Source of the DNA: Rhyzopertha dominica
Taxonomy: Eukaryota > Arthropoda > Insecta > Coleoptera > Bostrichidae
NCBI GenBank assembly: GCA_025024175.1
Contig: QCXZ01000003.1
Coordinates: forward strand, 13,365,621 to 13,429,620
Reading direction: 5' to 3'
DNA: 64,000 nt
In this document: piece after piece, positions 22,432 through 33,588 of the stretch
How the letters are laid out: each line of letters opens with the position of its first letter
Position numbering within the stretch: the first letter of the stretch is position 1
Made by a program: the position numbers and the translations under genes
The notes under the pieces: generated by a model
What the model was told of the DNA's origin: nothing
Seen by the model: only the letters and a program-made list of their open reading frames with translations
Database searches by the model: none

Positions 22432-24930
22432 GTTTGACAGTCCTACCAGTATTTCATCCACCCATCACCATTTCTAGCTGTCTAGTTCTGTTCTAGTTCC
22501 GTGGCAAACTCACAATATCATAATGTACTCGCCGAACATACAACACCACAGTAATCCGTCCATTCCGCATGAATACCTCCTTTGCGCAAATGAGAGTGCC
22601 TGATAAGGTCTAACATAACAATAAACATGTCGGAGCGCACTTTCATGCTTTCCGTACACCTCGTGCCTTCTAATCGATAATGGCACGTTAGGTTAATTGT
22701 TTCATTAAATGGAAAGTAAACGATGCTTGGCTCGTTGCGAGTGCTCTTAACTCTTCGGCTGCTTTTAGTTNCGTCGAATTACCCTCATCGGCGGGGGTTG
22801 CGGTGGTTGGGAGGGCGGCTGTAGTATTTCCGCCCCGCTACCGGAACCGTGNAACGAACTCGACAGGAAACGTTTCGAAGGAACTCATATTATATTTAAA
22901 TTGTCGATGACGCAAACATGTCTCGGAGTAGGCATTGGCTCACAAAAGATGAGGGAGACGGGTCGTTAAAGTAAGATCGCTTCTGGAAAACGCGGCGCCT
23001 CCACCATTTTTGCGTTTTTTAAAATACACTTAAAAGGAGTTACTGGCTTTATGGCGCGCACTTCTCCACATTTGAGTTAATATTATTTTCGTCTCAACTA
23101 AAAGTCAATGAAAATGACACCATTCATAATCTGCAAAAACTCTGTCGGATTTAATGAACTGTCATAGCAACGAAGTAGATCTGAGATTCAAAAGTGTTTG
23201 CATATGAGGGTTGCATAAACAATGAAATGCGAACTGTTTAAAACAAAGCAGGTTCTTGACTGTTTAAAACGTGCTAATTAAATGAATAATATAACGACTT
23301 ACCCCCATTCATCTTCTAAAACCCACTAGTGGCGTTAAATAGTCGATAAAGTGACCACTCAAATAACAGTATGTGTTGCTGCTTTGTATGAACACAAAGG
23401 TTGATGTCGATACAATTTCAGCACATGGAATGATGTTAAAAATGTTCTAGAGCATGCCTTTACATGCTAAAATGTAGGCATACCAAATAAAATAATCCAA
23501 CTGCAAATGTTTAGTTCTCCCCCTCTCCTAAATTAAAATTAGCAATACTGTTAATCCACTTTTACATAGTATACGTGTACTTCGTTGAAAATGCCTTATT
23601 ATAATCTACATCTAAGTGTTATTTTCAGTATCATAGAATAAAATTATTTTCAGGCTTCCCCTTAAGGATGTGCAAATATAATGTCCTTTTCTTTTCCTTT
23701 TATTAGTAAATTGCTCATTATGCACTATGTACTTGATTAGTAAATTCGGTATTACCCGCAGTGGTACGTAATGACTAGCACGTATTTTTGTTATTACGAT
23801 ACAGTTTCAACTTCGACAAAGTGTTCCAATTATATCATCCCATTTCAGTTAATTGTTAGAGATATCACAGGAAATAGTGAATGTTTGTATAACATTATCA
23901 TAAAAGTGCAGACTTTTAGTTGATTCTTTCGTCTTTCGAAAGGTGTTTAGATTACATCTAAATAACAGTAAATTAGAATTAGAAGGTTCCAGTTATTGTA
24001 AGCAGTGGTAAGATTATATCGAATTAACCCCATTCTCCTGACGTTTGTCAATATTTGGTTGTGACTGTCATTTACTGCCATACTTACTGTACTGTACTGT
24101 ACTTTTCATTCTTGCTTAAAAAAGGCAATATAAATTTGTAAAAATATAGACGTCGTAGAAGAAGTATAGTACGTTCCTCAAATTGTAAGGTAATTACGCA
24201 CTCATGGAAATGCGTTACTCGCCGCTACCCTGCTCGTACGCAAGCTTTTCATTCCTGCGTAATATGCTTCTTACAACTCACGTTATGTAATGTTATACTA
24301 TTACACGTAGCTTTGTATGCAGTGATCAGTAATATCTAAAAATTGCCGCGCATATTCAGTAGCACCTGAGTATAGAATAAATTAATACATTCAACGAAGT
24401 ATCTGTTTTTCCAAAAGGAAAAAATGAATTTCCTAAGTACGTCAAAATGTTTTCATTAAGATGTGTATTAGACAACACCCATAACATTACCATGTTTTGT
24501 AGGCCAGTCAGGCAAAATTAATTTTTGTGCTTACGCTCGAATTATTAGTGAAAGGATGGAAATTACTAAAATTGGTGGGTTATGATCTTCCAGTCGCGTT
24601 TAAAGTCTGCTCTGAAAATTTTACAGTGATGAAAAAGGCTTCAAGAAAATATTTTAGATAGGATTTTGTTTACAATTGTTTATCTTTTTGTAACAAGTTA
24701 ATTTTTGCTTTTTTTCTTATTTTTCTACTGAAATTCGATGCGCTGTTAGCGACGTGGTTTTATATTCTAACAAAACATGTATTAAAATGTCATGGCATAA
24801 TTCATTTTTAAATCTGGAAATGAAAAATGGCATCTGCCGTATAAAAGATTCATGTATAAACAAAGCTAAAATGATGACAATATCTTGTTGCAGGCTTAAC
24901 GGATGTCTTTAGAGGCAAAATATCTTCTGC
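22432..24930. other. Gene-free stretch with a GC-rich patch
   Basis: No coding sequence. At about 22,740-23,010 the composition rises sharply ('ggcgggggttgcggtggttg', 'ccgccccgctaccgg', 'cgcggcgcctccacc') against an AT-rich background. It might be regulatory or an old GC-rich repeat. A short ctgta repeat lies near 24,088-24,105. Confidence 0.4.
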
Positions 24931-25000
24931 TTCCACCGGGGTTCGAACCCGGGCCTCGTGGTATAGCCCAAGGCACGCTATCAGTTGCGCGATGCATTTT
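24931..25000 (-). repeat. tRNA-like sequence (SINE head or tRNA pseudogene)
   Basis: On the minus strand the order is a D-arm-like 'gcgcaactgatagcgt', a 5-bp anticodon-like stem (ccttg/cgagg) with an oversized 10-base loop, and a perfect T-arm ccgggttcgaaccccgg containing the B box ggttcgaaccc. The acceptor stem does not close properly. This is what a tRNA-derived SINE head or decayed tRNA looks like; I do not call a functional tRNA. Confidence 0.55.
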
Positions 25001-28000
25001 ATTTTATTCCGTTCGAAGTGCGCTGAATATTAAGGGCCAGTTTCTTTCTTATCTCTTGTTAAAGTTGATCTTAGCTAAAATCAACCGCGTAATCATGGCA
25101 ATACCTTAAATTGAGGTATGCGATTGGTTTACTTTTTAAATACAAAGTTAATTTTAGCTTAAAGTATATTATAAGAGAAACCGGCCCTAAGTGTTAAGTA
25201 GAATTCAATTACTATTTCTAAACTTAAAAAAAATGATATACTTATATTTGTCTCACTTTCACTTTGATGCTTTTCCATCAATATGGTATTATGGTTGCGT
25301 GTGAAAAATTCCATTAAAATGCCTCTCCGAAATGCAGTATTTCCATTTGTCTCTTGTGAAAAAAAATTGACGCCATTATTTCTTCGTTACATTGAACGTG
25401 CGAATTTCACCTTTTGTACCCATAAATCGTTAAAATCCGTAGACAGCTCGCAACGTCCAAATCTCTGACATCCTTTTTAAACGCCAACGTGCTTTTGTGT
25501 CAATTCGTTCTAGCNCTATTTATTATGGAATGCGCTCGCAAACCCAATTCGCTCGGCTAACAGGAAACGCTTAGGTGAATTATGATTTTATATTAAATTC
25601 TGTTTCCTAAATTGCCGAGGGCAAAAAAAAACACGAGGTTTATTAAAAATACACGCTATCTGATTAATTTGCACGCTCCAATTACTCGCTTTGTTTGTGC
25701 GCCGAAAGTTTTGATATATTGCGTTTGTATTATATACTTACATAACGTGATTGATTTCTTCTCACCGTACTATACCTTAACCGACCTGCGAGGGGCGCCA
25801 TTAACGCGGTCTGATAGCATTTTTCCTGTTTAATGATTTACGACTTACGCAATGTTGCCTGTTGCCAATTAGTTACCGGCAGTGGTTAATTACGTGCGAC
25901 TTGAAATAACTCACACTTGGTTGTTAGGGACAGCTAAAAGTACCCGTAACGGCCTCTTCCTGTACAGAGTTTAAAGCATTTTTGTTTTTGTAAATTAGCG
26001 TACCGTTCTTTAATGGCCTATTGCTGTTTGGATTATATTTGGTAGACGGCAGAAGTTTTATCAGGCTTGTTAATGTCCCAATAATCAGTTTCTCATTGTG
26101 TGACAATCGCATTTTTGTGATTTGATTTTGAATGTGGCAAAGTAACCAAGAAATACTAAATTTATTCGACTTTCTAACCATAGTCAGATGGCGGTTTATA
26201 AAAATGGTTTAGTAGGTAATACTATCTGTGGTGTGGTGTTAAATGTTTGCGCTGGCTAATATTAGAACCTCAAACAGAACTTGGGTCATGTTAACGTACC
26301 ACTACGAGCGTTAAAATAAAAGCTGTAGAGCACAGCAGAGATTGTTAAACTTATGTTGTTCCGGTTCAGATCCCTCCTTTTTTCAAGCTAATTTGAAAGA
26401 TTCCTTCGGTATGATATGAAGTGTTATCCATAAGAATAGTTGTCGGTTCTTCCACTTGTGGTAACATTTTTTTCGGAAGTCCAATCTTCCTATTTCTTTC
26501 TAAGGATAAAAAAATGAAACTCGCATCTTCATTTTCACTTTTTAATAAATGCTACTTCTCGCCCTTCGTGTGAAATGGTTTATCTTTTCCTATCGCCGCT
26601 ATTTGACGATCTACACGAAGTATAATCAACAAAACAAAACCACATAATGCTATTTGCTTTTTGTTGTTTTAATTATCCCTGAAATTAGTCTCATTATTTA
26701 AGTTGCAAAAATTGCAGAGGCTAGAATTGAAGTGGGACCTTTTTATAAGTATGAAACCAATTTAAAGAAACAGTTCGTTTCCAGAATTCAAAGATGTAGA
26801 CTTTGACAAAAAAGTCAAGAAAATGAGTTATATGATGTATTATTTTTGAAGCAATCTATCTTTTATATAGCATTCTATCAGTATGTACGTATAATACAAT
26901 TGTTTATAGTTCAGGGACTATGCGCAAATATTTGGATTAGCAAAAAAAGTTAGATTATCAATGTTTGTCAGCTACAATACCTAGCAAGGTCAGCAGATCT
27001 GCTACCCCTGATTTTTTTTATTAGGATACTCCTAAAAACTATTATTAATAAAGTAAAAAGCGAACAATTCAGATAATGTTGCAATATATTTTGTAATCAG
27101 GCCTTGCAAAAGGACGTCATATAGAAGTTGGCGCAGACGTGTCATTACCGTAATCGGTATTTGACGTCAATTATAATTAAGCGATGCGATGTATATGTTG
27201 AATGATATTCATATGTTCAAATATAATTTGCAATTGATCGTTTTATTAGTTGTTTTATTATTTAAATCGTTCATTAATAGTTTAACCTGAACAATCAGTA
27301 ACCTTAAAGTAATATTAAATAAATAAATTAAATATTACCCATATAAGAAGAATAATGGTCATCTACACTGTATATCATTGTGCTATTTATCATTTCAGCT
27401 TTTCTCAAACCCCGAGCAATTAATATCTGCCAGTAGGCTTTCCCCACAGCCCACACTTAAATAAACTCTAGCTGAGTTGTTACTACCACGTTTTTCCAGA
27501 GCAGATTACTTGTGTAACAGACGCCGTCAACGGTTTCTAAGTTACCTTCTATTTTAAGAATGATTTTAATATTTGCTTCAGCATTTCCTTGATTACATTA
27601 ACGAGATAGGTTTAATTAAGGTACAATAAAGCTGCAAATGTTTCCAAAGCAACTTTATAATGATATTAAAGAGTTTCTGAGTTGGAGTTTTCTCCAACAG
27701 TACAATTTAATAATTCTTTATAAGGTGTTGCCAATTAATGATATACGATTTCACAAGAAAATGCTTGCTTTTAATTTATTTGTTATAAAGGTGCANGCTA
27801 TTATCTTCACAATAGTGCGATGCTTCTTGAGATATTATGCGAAANAACATTCATCATGGTAACGCGTTGCTGTAAAGAATTTTGCCCCCCCCCCCTCCCC
27901 CCTTTACTCTACTTTTTTGTGTTGCGTCATTGCTTGTTAACAAATGTTTAATTTTTAGCTTAATAATACTCGACAACATTCCCTTCTGTTTTCAAACGGT

Positions 28001-28640
28001 TTCAGATATACTGTTTCTATTTCTCTGTTACTTATACATCTTTTTACATCGTACTGGTCCGTTATTTTCTCTTCTGTTGGTACTAAAAATGAAAATTGAC
28101 GATAACAACAAAACCTAGTTTGTTCATATATACAAAGCATAAAACTAAAATTTTTTGTAGGGTAACGAAGTATCATGAGCTGATGTTTTAGTGTCCGTCT
28201 CAGCAAGAATGCAGACTTCATTTCGAATATGTTTACTCCGACTTCTAAGAAAACATTCCCTCGCTACATTCAGCAAGGCATTAATTTTCATGCGTTGACA
28301 ACAATTACAGTGTGCGTACAATGACAGTCAGAACACTAAACTAAGGAAACGACATTAATGTGTAGCCTTAAAATAATAATACACCAACCGCATAACTTAT
28401 ATTTATTTTAAAACAACATAAAATCACTGCTCTAAGGTGAAATGTAATAAACCTCTCGTCTAGGTAGTTGAAACGTTTCATTTATGATGCTTTCAGCATT
28501 TGTAAACACGACGGGTCGCACATTTTAAAACCTTTAAAGAAGAAACTATTGGAACCTAACTGATTTACCAGCCTTCCTCTAATAAAGTATTGTTTCCGCT
28601 GTTTCATTCATTCATTCGTTTTCTCAACCATTTCTGCATG
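25001..28640. other. Gene-free stretch
   Basis: No gene recognised. Around 25,500-25,920 the sequence is less AT-rich, with several homeodomain-like taatta cores ('ccaattagttaccggcagtg', 'gttaattacgtgcg'), which would suit a conserved noncoding element, but this is speculative. A polypyrimidine run of mostly C lies at 27,883-27,902, and unresolved bases at 27,797 and 27,845. Confidence 0.4.
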
Positions 28641-28808
28641 GAACTCTTAATCGAATAATGAGCACGGTCTATAATATCTCATATCCCTGTCCCGTTGTTT
28701 TTGCTGAGTTTCATTTTCTGAACTGATTGATGCTTTCATTGCCTGAGTTTTATACTGGTAGAAGATACTGGGTTGGTCGGACGTTGTCATGGCGATTTCA
28801 TCTTCGTT

Positions 28809-28840
28809 GACGTTTCGCCCTAGAGCGGACTTCATCGCTG
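28809..28840 (-). ncRNA. Hammerhead-ribozyme-like motif (possible Penelope-type remnant)
   Basis: On the minus strand the sequence reads gatgaagtcc, a loop gctcta, then gggcgaaacgtc. This reproduces much of the hammerhead core: a GATGA box, a 4-bp stem II (gtcc/gggc), GAAA, and a GTC that could be the cleavage triplet. The first two bases of the CUGANGA box do not match, and stem III is not clear, so the motif is degenerate at best. Hammerheads of this form are known in Penelope-like elements and retrozymes of arthropods. Confidence 0.3.
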
Positions 28841-28860
28841 ACAAACAACAAACAGTTTGT

Positions 28861-30411
28861 GATCGCTCGGAGATTTTAAAGTTTTTGTTATATACACCAG
28901 CCTTTTTGTAGATTTCATTCCTAGCAACTAAAATATCTTTGTACCATAAGTATATGTCCTGCTTCCGTCATTTTGGAATCTGCGCTTTGTCGTTACACTG
29001 GTTCATTGTTTTGACAGCACATTTTTAATAACCTAAAACCGAAGGTAAATGTATGATTACAATAGATTTTAGAGATGAAACGTCAGCCTACCTAACGAGA
29101 TAGATGTCTTCATAAGCAGTGTTCCTAAAGCCTAATTAACCAATTTCTATGTGTCTAATTGCAGCTACCTCCTTGAGAGGTTTTGAAAAATAATGAGTTG
29201 TATTCAATTCTCTTTGCTACCACATTTATCAGTGTCTTCACCGCGTTCTCCTTGTAGAATGATCCTTTTTTTCGCATACTGCCTACCCATTACTCTATAG
29301 AAGTTGATGCAATACGTAGTTTCTGTTAGCGCAAAATTTTTTAGATTGGTTTAATTAAAGAATCCTTTAATAGTATCGCAATCTTTTTAGCAAAAACTAA
29401 AAGCAGTGAATTATGTTAATAACCAGGAGTTATGATTGTTAAGAGAACTAACTGATCAAATTATGAAAAATATTCCCATTCTCTTGCAGTGAAAATTATT
29501 TATATATTTTTGACAAATCTTCACTCATTTTCAAAAAGTTATAATTTTTACTACCTAAGGTACAGGTATCCTAAACATCTACTTGAATATGAAAAATACT
29601 TAATTTCTCGAGTATTTTCCACCACGCCTTGGAGCGTACGAAAACATCACACTGACGCTTGCTCTTCAGTGCTATATTTATACACACGGTAAACAGATTG
29701 AAGTAATGAATTTACCAGAAGCCACCGAACAAATGATCATGTTGTTTTCGGTGTAATGCACTANTTAATTGCATACATTCCTAGTGACGTCTCGTGACAC
29801 TAGTTACATTCAATTTAACAATACCATGCAGCTGCTTTACATTAATTAGATCAAATGGCATTAGCTCAGTAGGTTTTCAGTCAGCATTTCTTGCACCGAC
29901 GCAGCCACCTGACAGTACGAATAATTTATGTGTTTGCATGCCGACGTTATTTTGGCATGAATCAGTGTCCTCATGGTGCAATGGAAATTTTGTCATTAGG
30001 AGCAGGAAAAGTGGATTGAATATCTGCGGACGACGCCTGCAGTTAATCATGCCGTCAGAATCCGTTTGCGTCGATTTTTGTTCGCGGACGACTTCTGAGG
30101 GTTTTCCTTTTGAAATTGAGTGGCTGTTTTGCGCCGCGAATCTGTTTACAGTGGAGCCGCACAAACTTCGACGAAGAAGTTTGCTCGAAGTTTTTGATAT
30201 CATTTGGGATTGCGAAAAGGCGGGGATACTTCATGAAACAATTTCATTGTTTTGTGCATTTTAATGGAAATTGGTATTGTCTCGTTTCTACGCATCCTGC
30301 TGGTTCACTTGAACTGTTTATTTCCCTGCCCTTATTTAAAATAAATAATTTAAAAAAATAAAAAGTTAAACGAGGGAGCCAACTGATTGCTTTTCTTTCT
30401 GCATAATGATA
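28861..30411. other. Gene-free stretch with one higher-GC open region
   Basis: No gene is called. At about 29,990-30,210 the GC content is higher than around it, and the minus strand is open for 108 codons (30,203-29,877), containing 'EQKSTQTDSDG'. This could be an exon of an unrecognised gene or chance. The overlapping 156-codon plus-strand frame (29,794-30,264) is less protein-like. Confidence 0.35.
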
Positions 30412-30415
30412 GTAT

Positions 30416-30607
30416 TATGGGATCAGGATATTCAATCTTTAATATTTTTAACTATTTTATACACTAATAACGTAACTTGAAAATAGGAAAACGTTCCAAT
30501 CTCGCTGTCAAAGAAAAACTGTCATGACCCTCGCCCACTTTTCACTTATCCCTCAGTCTGACGATCAGTCGGCGTGGAAAGCATGTGTCGCCCTTCAGGA
30601 TCCCACA
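30416..30607 (-). repeat. 3' LTR, 192 bp
   Basis: Same sequence as 33,589-33,780 with no difference seen. In element orientation the LTR starts tgtgggatcc and ends gatcccata, forming short inverted ends with one mismatch. The coding frame crosses from the internal region into this LTR and stops inside it at 30,546-30,548. Confidence 0.9.
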
Positions 30608-33101
30608 TCTCGGCCGTCCTGCACATCACACGTCTCGGGTGATCTTCATCTGCTTGGTCATCGTCTTGGTGCTGAGGCCAATGCTTCATGAATTCTGCAC
30701 ACGTTGGTATTCTAACTTGGCCGTCGTGATGTCCGATCTTCCTTACATCATAGGCATTACTTTCTTTGACCTTCACTACTTTGTACGGACCAAGATACTT
30801 CGGGTTTAGTTTTAGAACTGGGCCCATCTGGCTTCTATTTATAGCTACTAAGTCGCTGATTTCGTATTTCTGGCATTGTCTGCTCCTTAGATTGTTACCT
30901 TTTCTATTTTCTTCTTGAATCTTCTCTATTTGCTTCTTTGCTTCCAGCCTCAATTTTTCTCTAGAACCTTCAAACTGTTTCTTTAAATCTATTTCAAGTA
31001 CTTCTTGAATTCTTATATCTTCAAGGCCCATGTCTGTTTTTAAAATATTTGCATCACTGGCAGAAGTTTCTCTATCTACATTTTCTTGCAATACATTTGC
31101 AAAATTGATAAGCATCTCCTTTTGACTCTCTTTTACAGTGTCGGTTTCAGTCAAATTTTTAATCGTTTGTGTACTTTTCTCTTTATCATTCTTCCAATCG
31201 TCGGCAACACTTTCAGTTGTTGGAACTTCAATGGCTTCCTCCTTATCTTCAACCAAATCTTTAGTCTTTGTTTCTTTATCTGAGCTACTTTCTTCAACGA
31301 CATCACCTTTTTCTTCGACTTCTTCAATTACTTGTGGTTTATCACTCTGTTCTTCGTGTTTTTCAATTAAGTCTTCAGTTTCTTTTAGTTTACCACTCTG
31401 TTCTTGGCTTTCCTCAAAGAGAATGTTTTCATCTATTACTTTTACTTTTACTTCAATTCCTGTATTAGCGTCGTCTATCTTTATGTTCATTATATCAGTT
31501 TCTCGTTTCCCTTCTTGGTGCTTCGTAATTTTCAAACCTTCTTTGTTTATAATCACTTGTGCTTCATCCAAAAATTCTCTTCCCAATATTACTTCTGTTG
31601 TCATTACGTTATTTTGTACAATATACATAGTACACATGAAATTTTCATGATCTACTTCAACATTGGTCCTAAATTTTGCTAAAGCTCTGACTTTGGATCC
31701 TCCGAACTTATTAAGAGTAATATCAGTTTCTTCCAGATGAACTGGTCCTAGGTTTGATAACACGTCATGTTTTATTAAATTTACACAGCAACCAGTATCA
31801 ATTAATGCAGATAGTTGAACGTTTCCAATCGTTATGGCTTTGCTCATTTCCCCAAAATAATCTGCTTCAATCTTCTGTACCCCAACATTAGCAATAGATG
31901 GCGTCGTTGATTTACTTTGGTTGGATCGCTTGTTCGGGCATTCAAAGGATTTGTGTCCGAAATTGTTGCAGTAAAAACATTTGGTACCATCACCCTTTGA
32001 TTTACAATCAACGGATTTATGTCCCTTAATTCCGCAATTAAAACATCTAATCACTGAGGGTAATCTCTTGAAATTGCTTGTTTCCATTTTTTCTCGTTTC
32101 ATTTCGATGTTTCTTCTGCTTCTGTTTTTATTTATCCAAGGCATTTTCTCTCGTAAGTCACCATAAATCTGCAGCTTGCTTTTAAGTTCGTCTAGGTTTG
32201 TAGCTCCATACAATACAATTTTACTATTATCTTCATCGGTTATCCCATCAATTATGTACTGTATAAGCGCTTCTGTTTCGACGTCTCCCCTGCTGGCTAG
32301 TTCTTTCATTTGTAAAAAATATTCCTGCACGTTCTCCCCTGGTTTCAATTTTCTTGCTGTCAGCATTTTGTATAACACTGCGCTGTTCAGCTTCGAGGAA
32401 AATTCCTTCAGTAGAGCTTTTCTCAGTGCTGCCCACGTATTAATACCCTTTTCACTTTGAATAAATAGTTTTGCCAGGCCGTCGAGGCGCTTCTTTGCAA
32501 AAATGAAGGTGTGTAGCTCACCCCAGTATAACAATTTTGACATATCTTCAATGTCATTAATCCATTTTTCCACTGAATATGACTTAGTTCCATTGAAAAC
32601 CTTNACGGACTCTTCGATGTCCCGAAAACTCATTGAAAAATGCGGTGCGTGCGAAAAACCTGACGCTACTGGACGCATATCTTCAAATCTCGTTTGATTA
32701 CTTTGTACTTCGTGGACTTTTTCTACATCATCATCCCCGTCTTCGTCGACATCATCTTCATCATCTTCGCTAGTATTTGTTAATATCTTCAAGTCTGTCA
32801 AACAAATGCAGATTTTGTTTATTAGTTCAGGTTTGCCCATATCGTAGTCTATATGCAAAAGATTTGCGAAACTGGTAAGATCGTTAATCGTGAAGTTTTC
32901 ACTAGCGTACTGCAGTTTAGCTTTAAATTGTTCTGAACCGGTTTCGCAGTTAAAGCCCCGAAAGTCTTTTACTTTCTTACGCACAGTTCGACCGTCACAT
33001 TCTTGTTCGGAAATAAGTTTATGAAACTTTTTTATTACAGCAGATGATGCTGATTTTATATTCTCCGATATCTTAGAAATGTCACCAAGCGAGCACATCA
33101 T
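30546..33101 (-). CDS. Gag-protease-integrase C-terminus fusion polyprotein (851 aa)
   Basis: One uninterrupted frame from ATG at 33,101 to TAA at 30,546. Residues about 70-105 look like a small helical SAP-like module ('NDLTSFANLLHIDYDMGKPE'); about 113-130 is a run of D and E. About 165-290 is the retrotransposon Gag domain ('WINDIEDM', 'WAALRKALLKEF', 'LKPGENVQEYFLQMKELA'). Two CCHC zinc knuckles follow (CFNCGIKGHKSVDC near 351-364, CFYCNNFGHKSFEC near 371-384). A retropepsin domain has 'ALIDTGC' near 433 and 'VILGREFL' near 509. About 530-690 is charged, E/K-rich spacer. The end (about 690-830) carries the GPY/F module of integrase ('VAINRSQMGPVLKLNPKYLG', 'LGPYKVVKV'). There is no RT YxDD box, RNase H or integrase DDE core. 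It likely makes particles and processes itself but needs a partner for cDNA synthesis and integration. One unresolved base gives an X near residue 166. Confidence 0.85.
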   Translation of the reverse strand: MMCSLGDISKISENIKSASSAVIKKFHKLISEQECDGRTVRKKVKDFRGFNCETGSEQFKAKLQYASENFTINDLTSFANLLHIDYDMGKPELINKICICLTDLKILTNTSEDDEDDVDEDGDDDVEKVHEVQSNQTRFEDMRPVASGFSHAPHFSMSFRDIEESXKVFNGTKSYSVEKWINDIEDMSKLLYWGELHTFIFAKKRLDGLAKLFIQSEKGINTWAALRKALLKEFSSKLNSAVLYKMLTARKLKPGENVQEYFLQMKELASRGDVETEALIQYIIDGITDEDNSKIVLYGATNLDELKSKLQIYGDLREKMPWINKNRSRRNIEMKREKMETSNFKRLPSVIRCFNCGIKGHKSVDCKSKGDGTKCFYCNNFGHKSFECPNKRSNQSKSTTPSIANVGVQKIEADYFGEMSKAITIGNVQLSALIDTGCCVNLIKHDVLSNLGPVHLEETDITLNKFGGSKVRALAKFRTNVEVDHENFMCTMYIVQNNVMTTEVILGREFLDEAQVIINKEGLKITKHQEGKRETDIMNIKIDDANTGIEVKVKVIDENILFEESQEQSGKLKETEDLIEKHEEQSDKPQVIEEVEEKGDVVEESSSDKETKTKDLVEDKEEAIEVPTTESVADDWKNDKEKSTQTIKNLTETDTVKESQKEMLINFANVLQENVDRETSASDANILKTDMGLEDIRIQEVLEIDLKKQFEGSREKLRLEAKKQIEKIQEENRKGNNLRSRQCQKYEISDLVAINRSQMGPVLKLNPKYLGPYKVVKVKESNAYDVRKIGHHDGQVRIPTCAEFMKHWPQHQDDDQADEDHPRRVMCRTAEMWDPEGRHMLSTPTDRQTEG

Positions 33102-33564
33102 AAAGTCAGTTTAATGCAAATATGTTATGTTCAAGTATGAACGATTACACGTCGTCACAACACAGTTCAATGTTTAACAAAACAGAACGTCGTTAGTAAC
33201 CACTAACCGTCCACCGTCGTCTTTTCGTCGTTGTTAGCGAATTCAGAACTTTGGTAACATGCCACACTTTTTAATTACATTAATGCTAGGCACCTACCTC
33301 GTCTTCCGTTAATGAGATACCTGCATTTGTAATTACACGTCGTTTAGTAGCTGTACCGTTGTTCTTCCTTCTCACGTCTTTTGCGTCGTCCTGGTTATAA
33401 ACGTCGTTTTCTCGTCTTCGTCTTTTTCTTCTGTACCGTCAATCGTCTTGGCAAGTTCACGATTCCCCTAATTCAGTCGTTTCTCTCTATTGATCCTGAT
33501 CCTTATCCGTATCCTAATCCTTATCCTAATCCTTATCCTTATCTTTATCCTTATCTTTATCCTT
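33102..33564 (-). other. Leader of the LTR element with (ttatcc)n tract
   Basis: Between the primer binding site and the start codon lies an untranslated leader of about 460 bp. Its 5' part (33,493-33,567) is an imperfect hexanucleotide tract, mainly ccttat with cctaat and tcttta variants. The rest is rich in cgtcgt motifs. Such a tract so close to the PBS may mark a packaging signal or simply a replication-slippage site. Confidence 0.6.
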
Positions 33565-33582
33565 ATCCCGGCTGAGCCCCCA
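33565..33582 (-). other. Primer binding site, tRNA-Pro-like
   Basis: On the minus strand it reads tgggggctcagccgggat, placed six bases after the 5' LTR. It matches the complement of the tRNA-Pro 3' end (a pattern well known from gammaretroviruses) at 16 of 18 positions; the two differences are in the middle. The element is therefore probably primed by tRNA-Pro. The position after the LTR is right for a PBS. Confidence 0.65.
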
Positions 33583-33588
33583 AAATTT

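Noticed and set aside
24931..25000. Functional tRNA gene
   Set aside because: The anticodon loop is too long and the acceptor stem does not pair, although the T-arm is perfect.
27883..27902. Poly-C run as a structural or regulatory signal
   Set aside because: A short homopolymer-like run near unresolved bases; more likely a simple repeat or assembly artefact.
29794..30264. 156-codon plus-strand frame
   Set aside because: No motif, and the complementary frame is more protein-like; neither is supported enough for a gene call.
31138..31650. 170-codon serine- and phenylalanine-rich plus-strand frame
   Set aside because: Antisense shadow of the E/K-rich spacer in the Gag-protease fusion frame.
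33381..33575. Plus-strand frame ending in a PYPYPN repeat
   Set aside because: It is the translation of the hexanucleotide tract in the leader of the LTR element.
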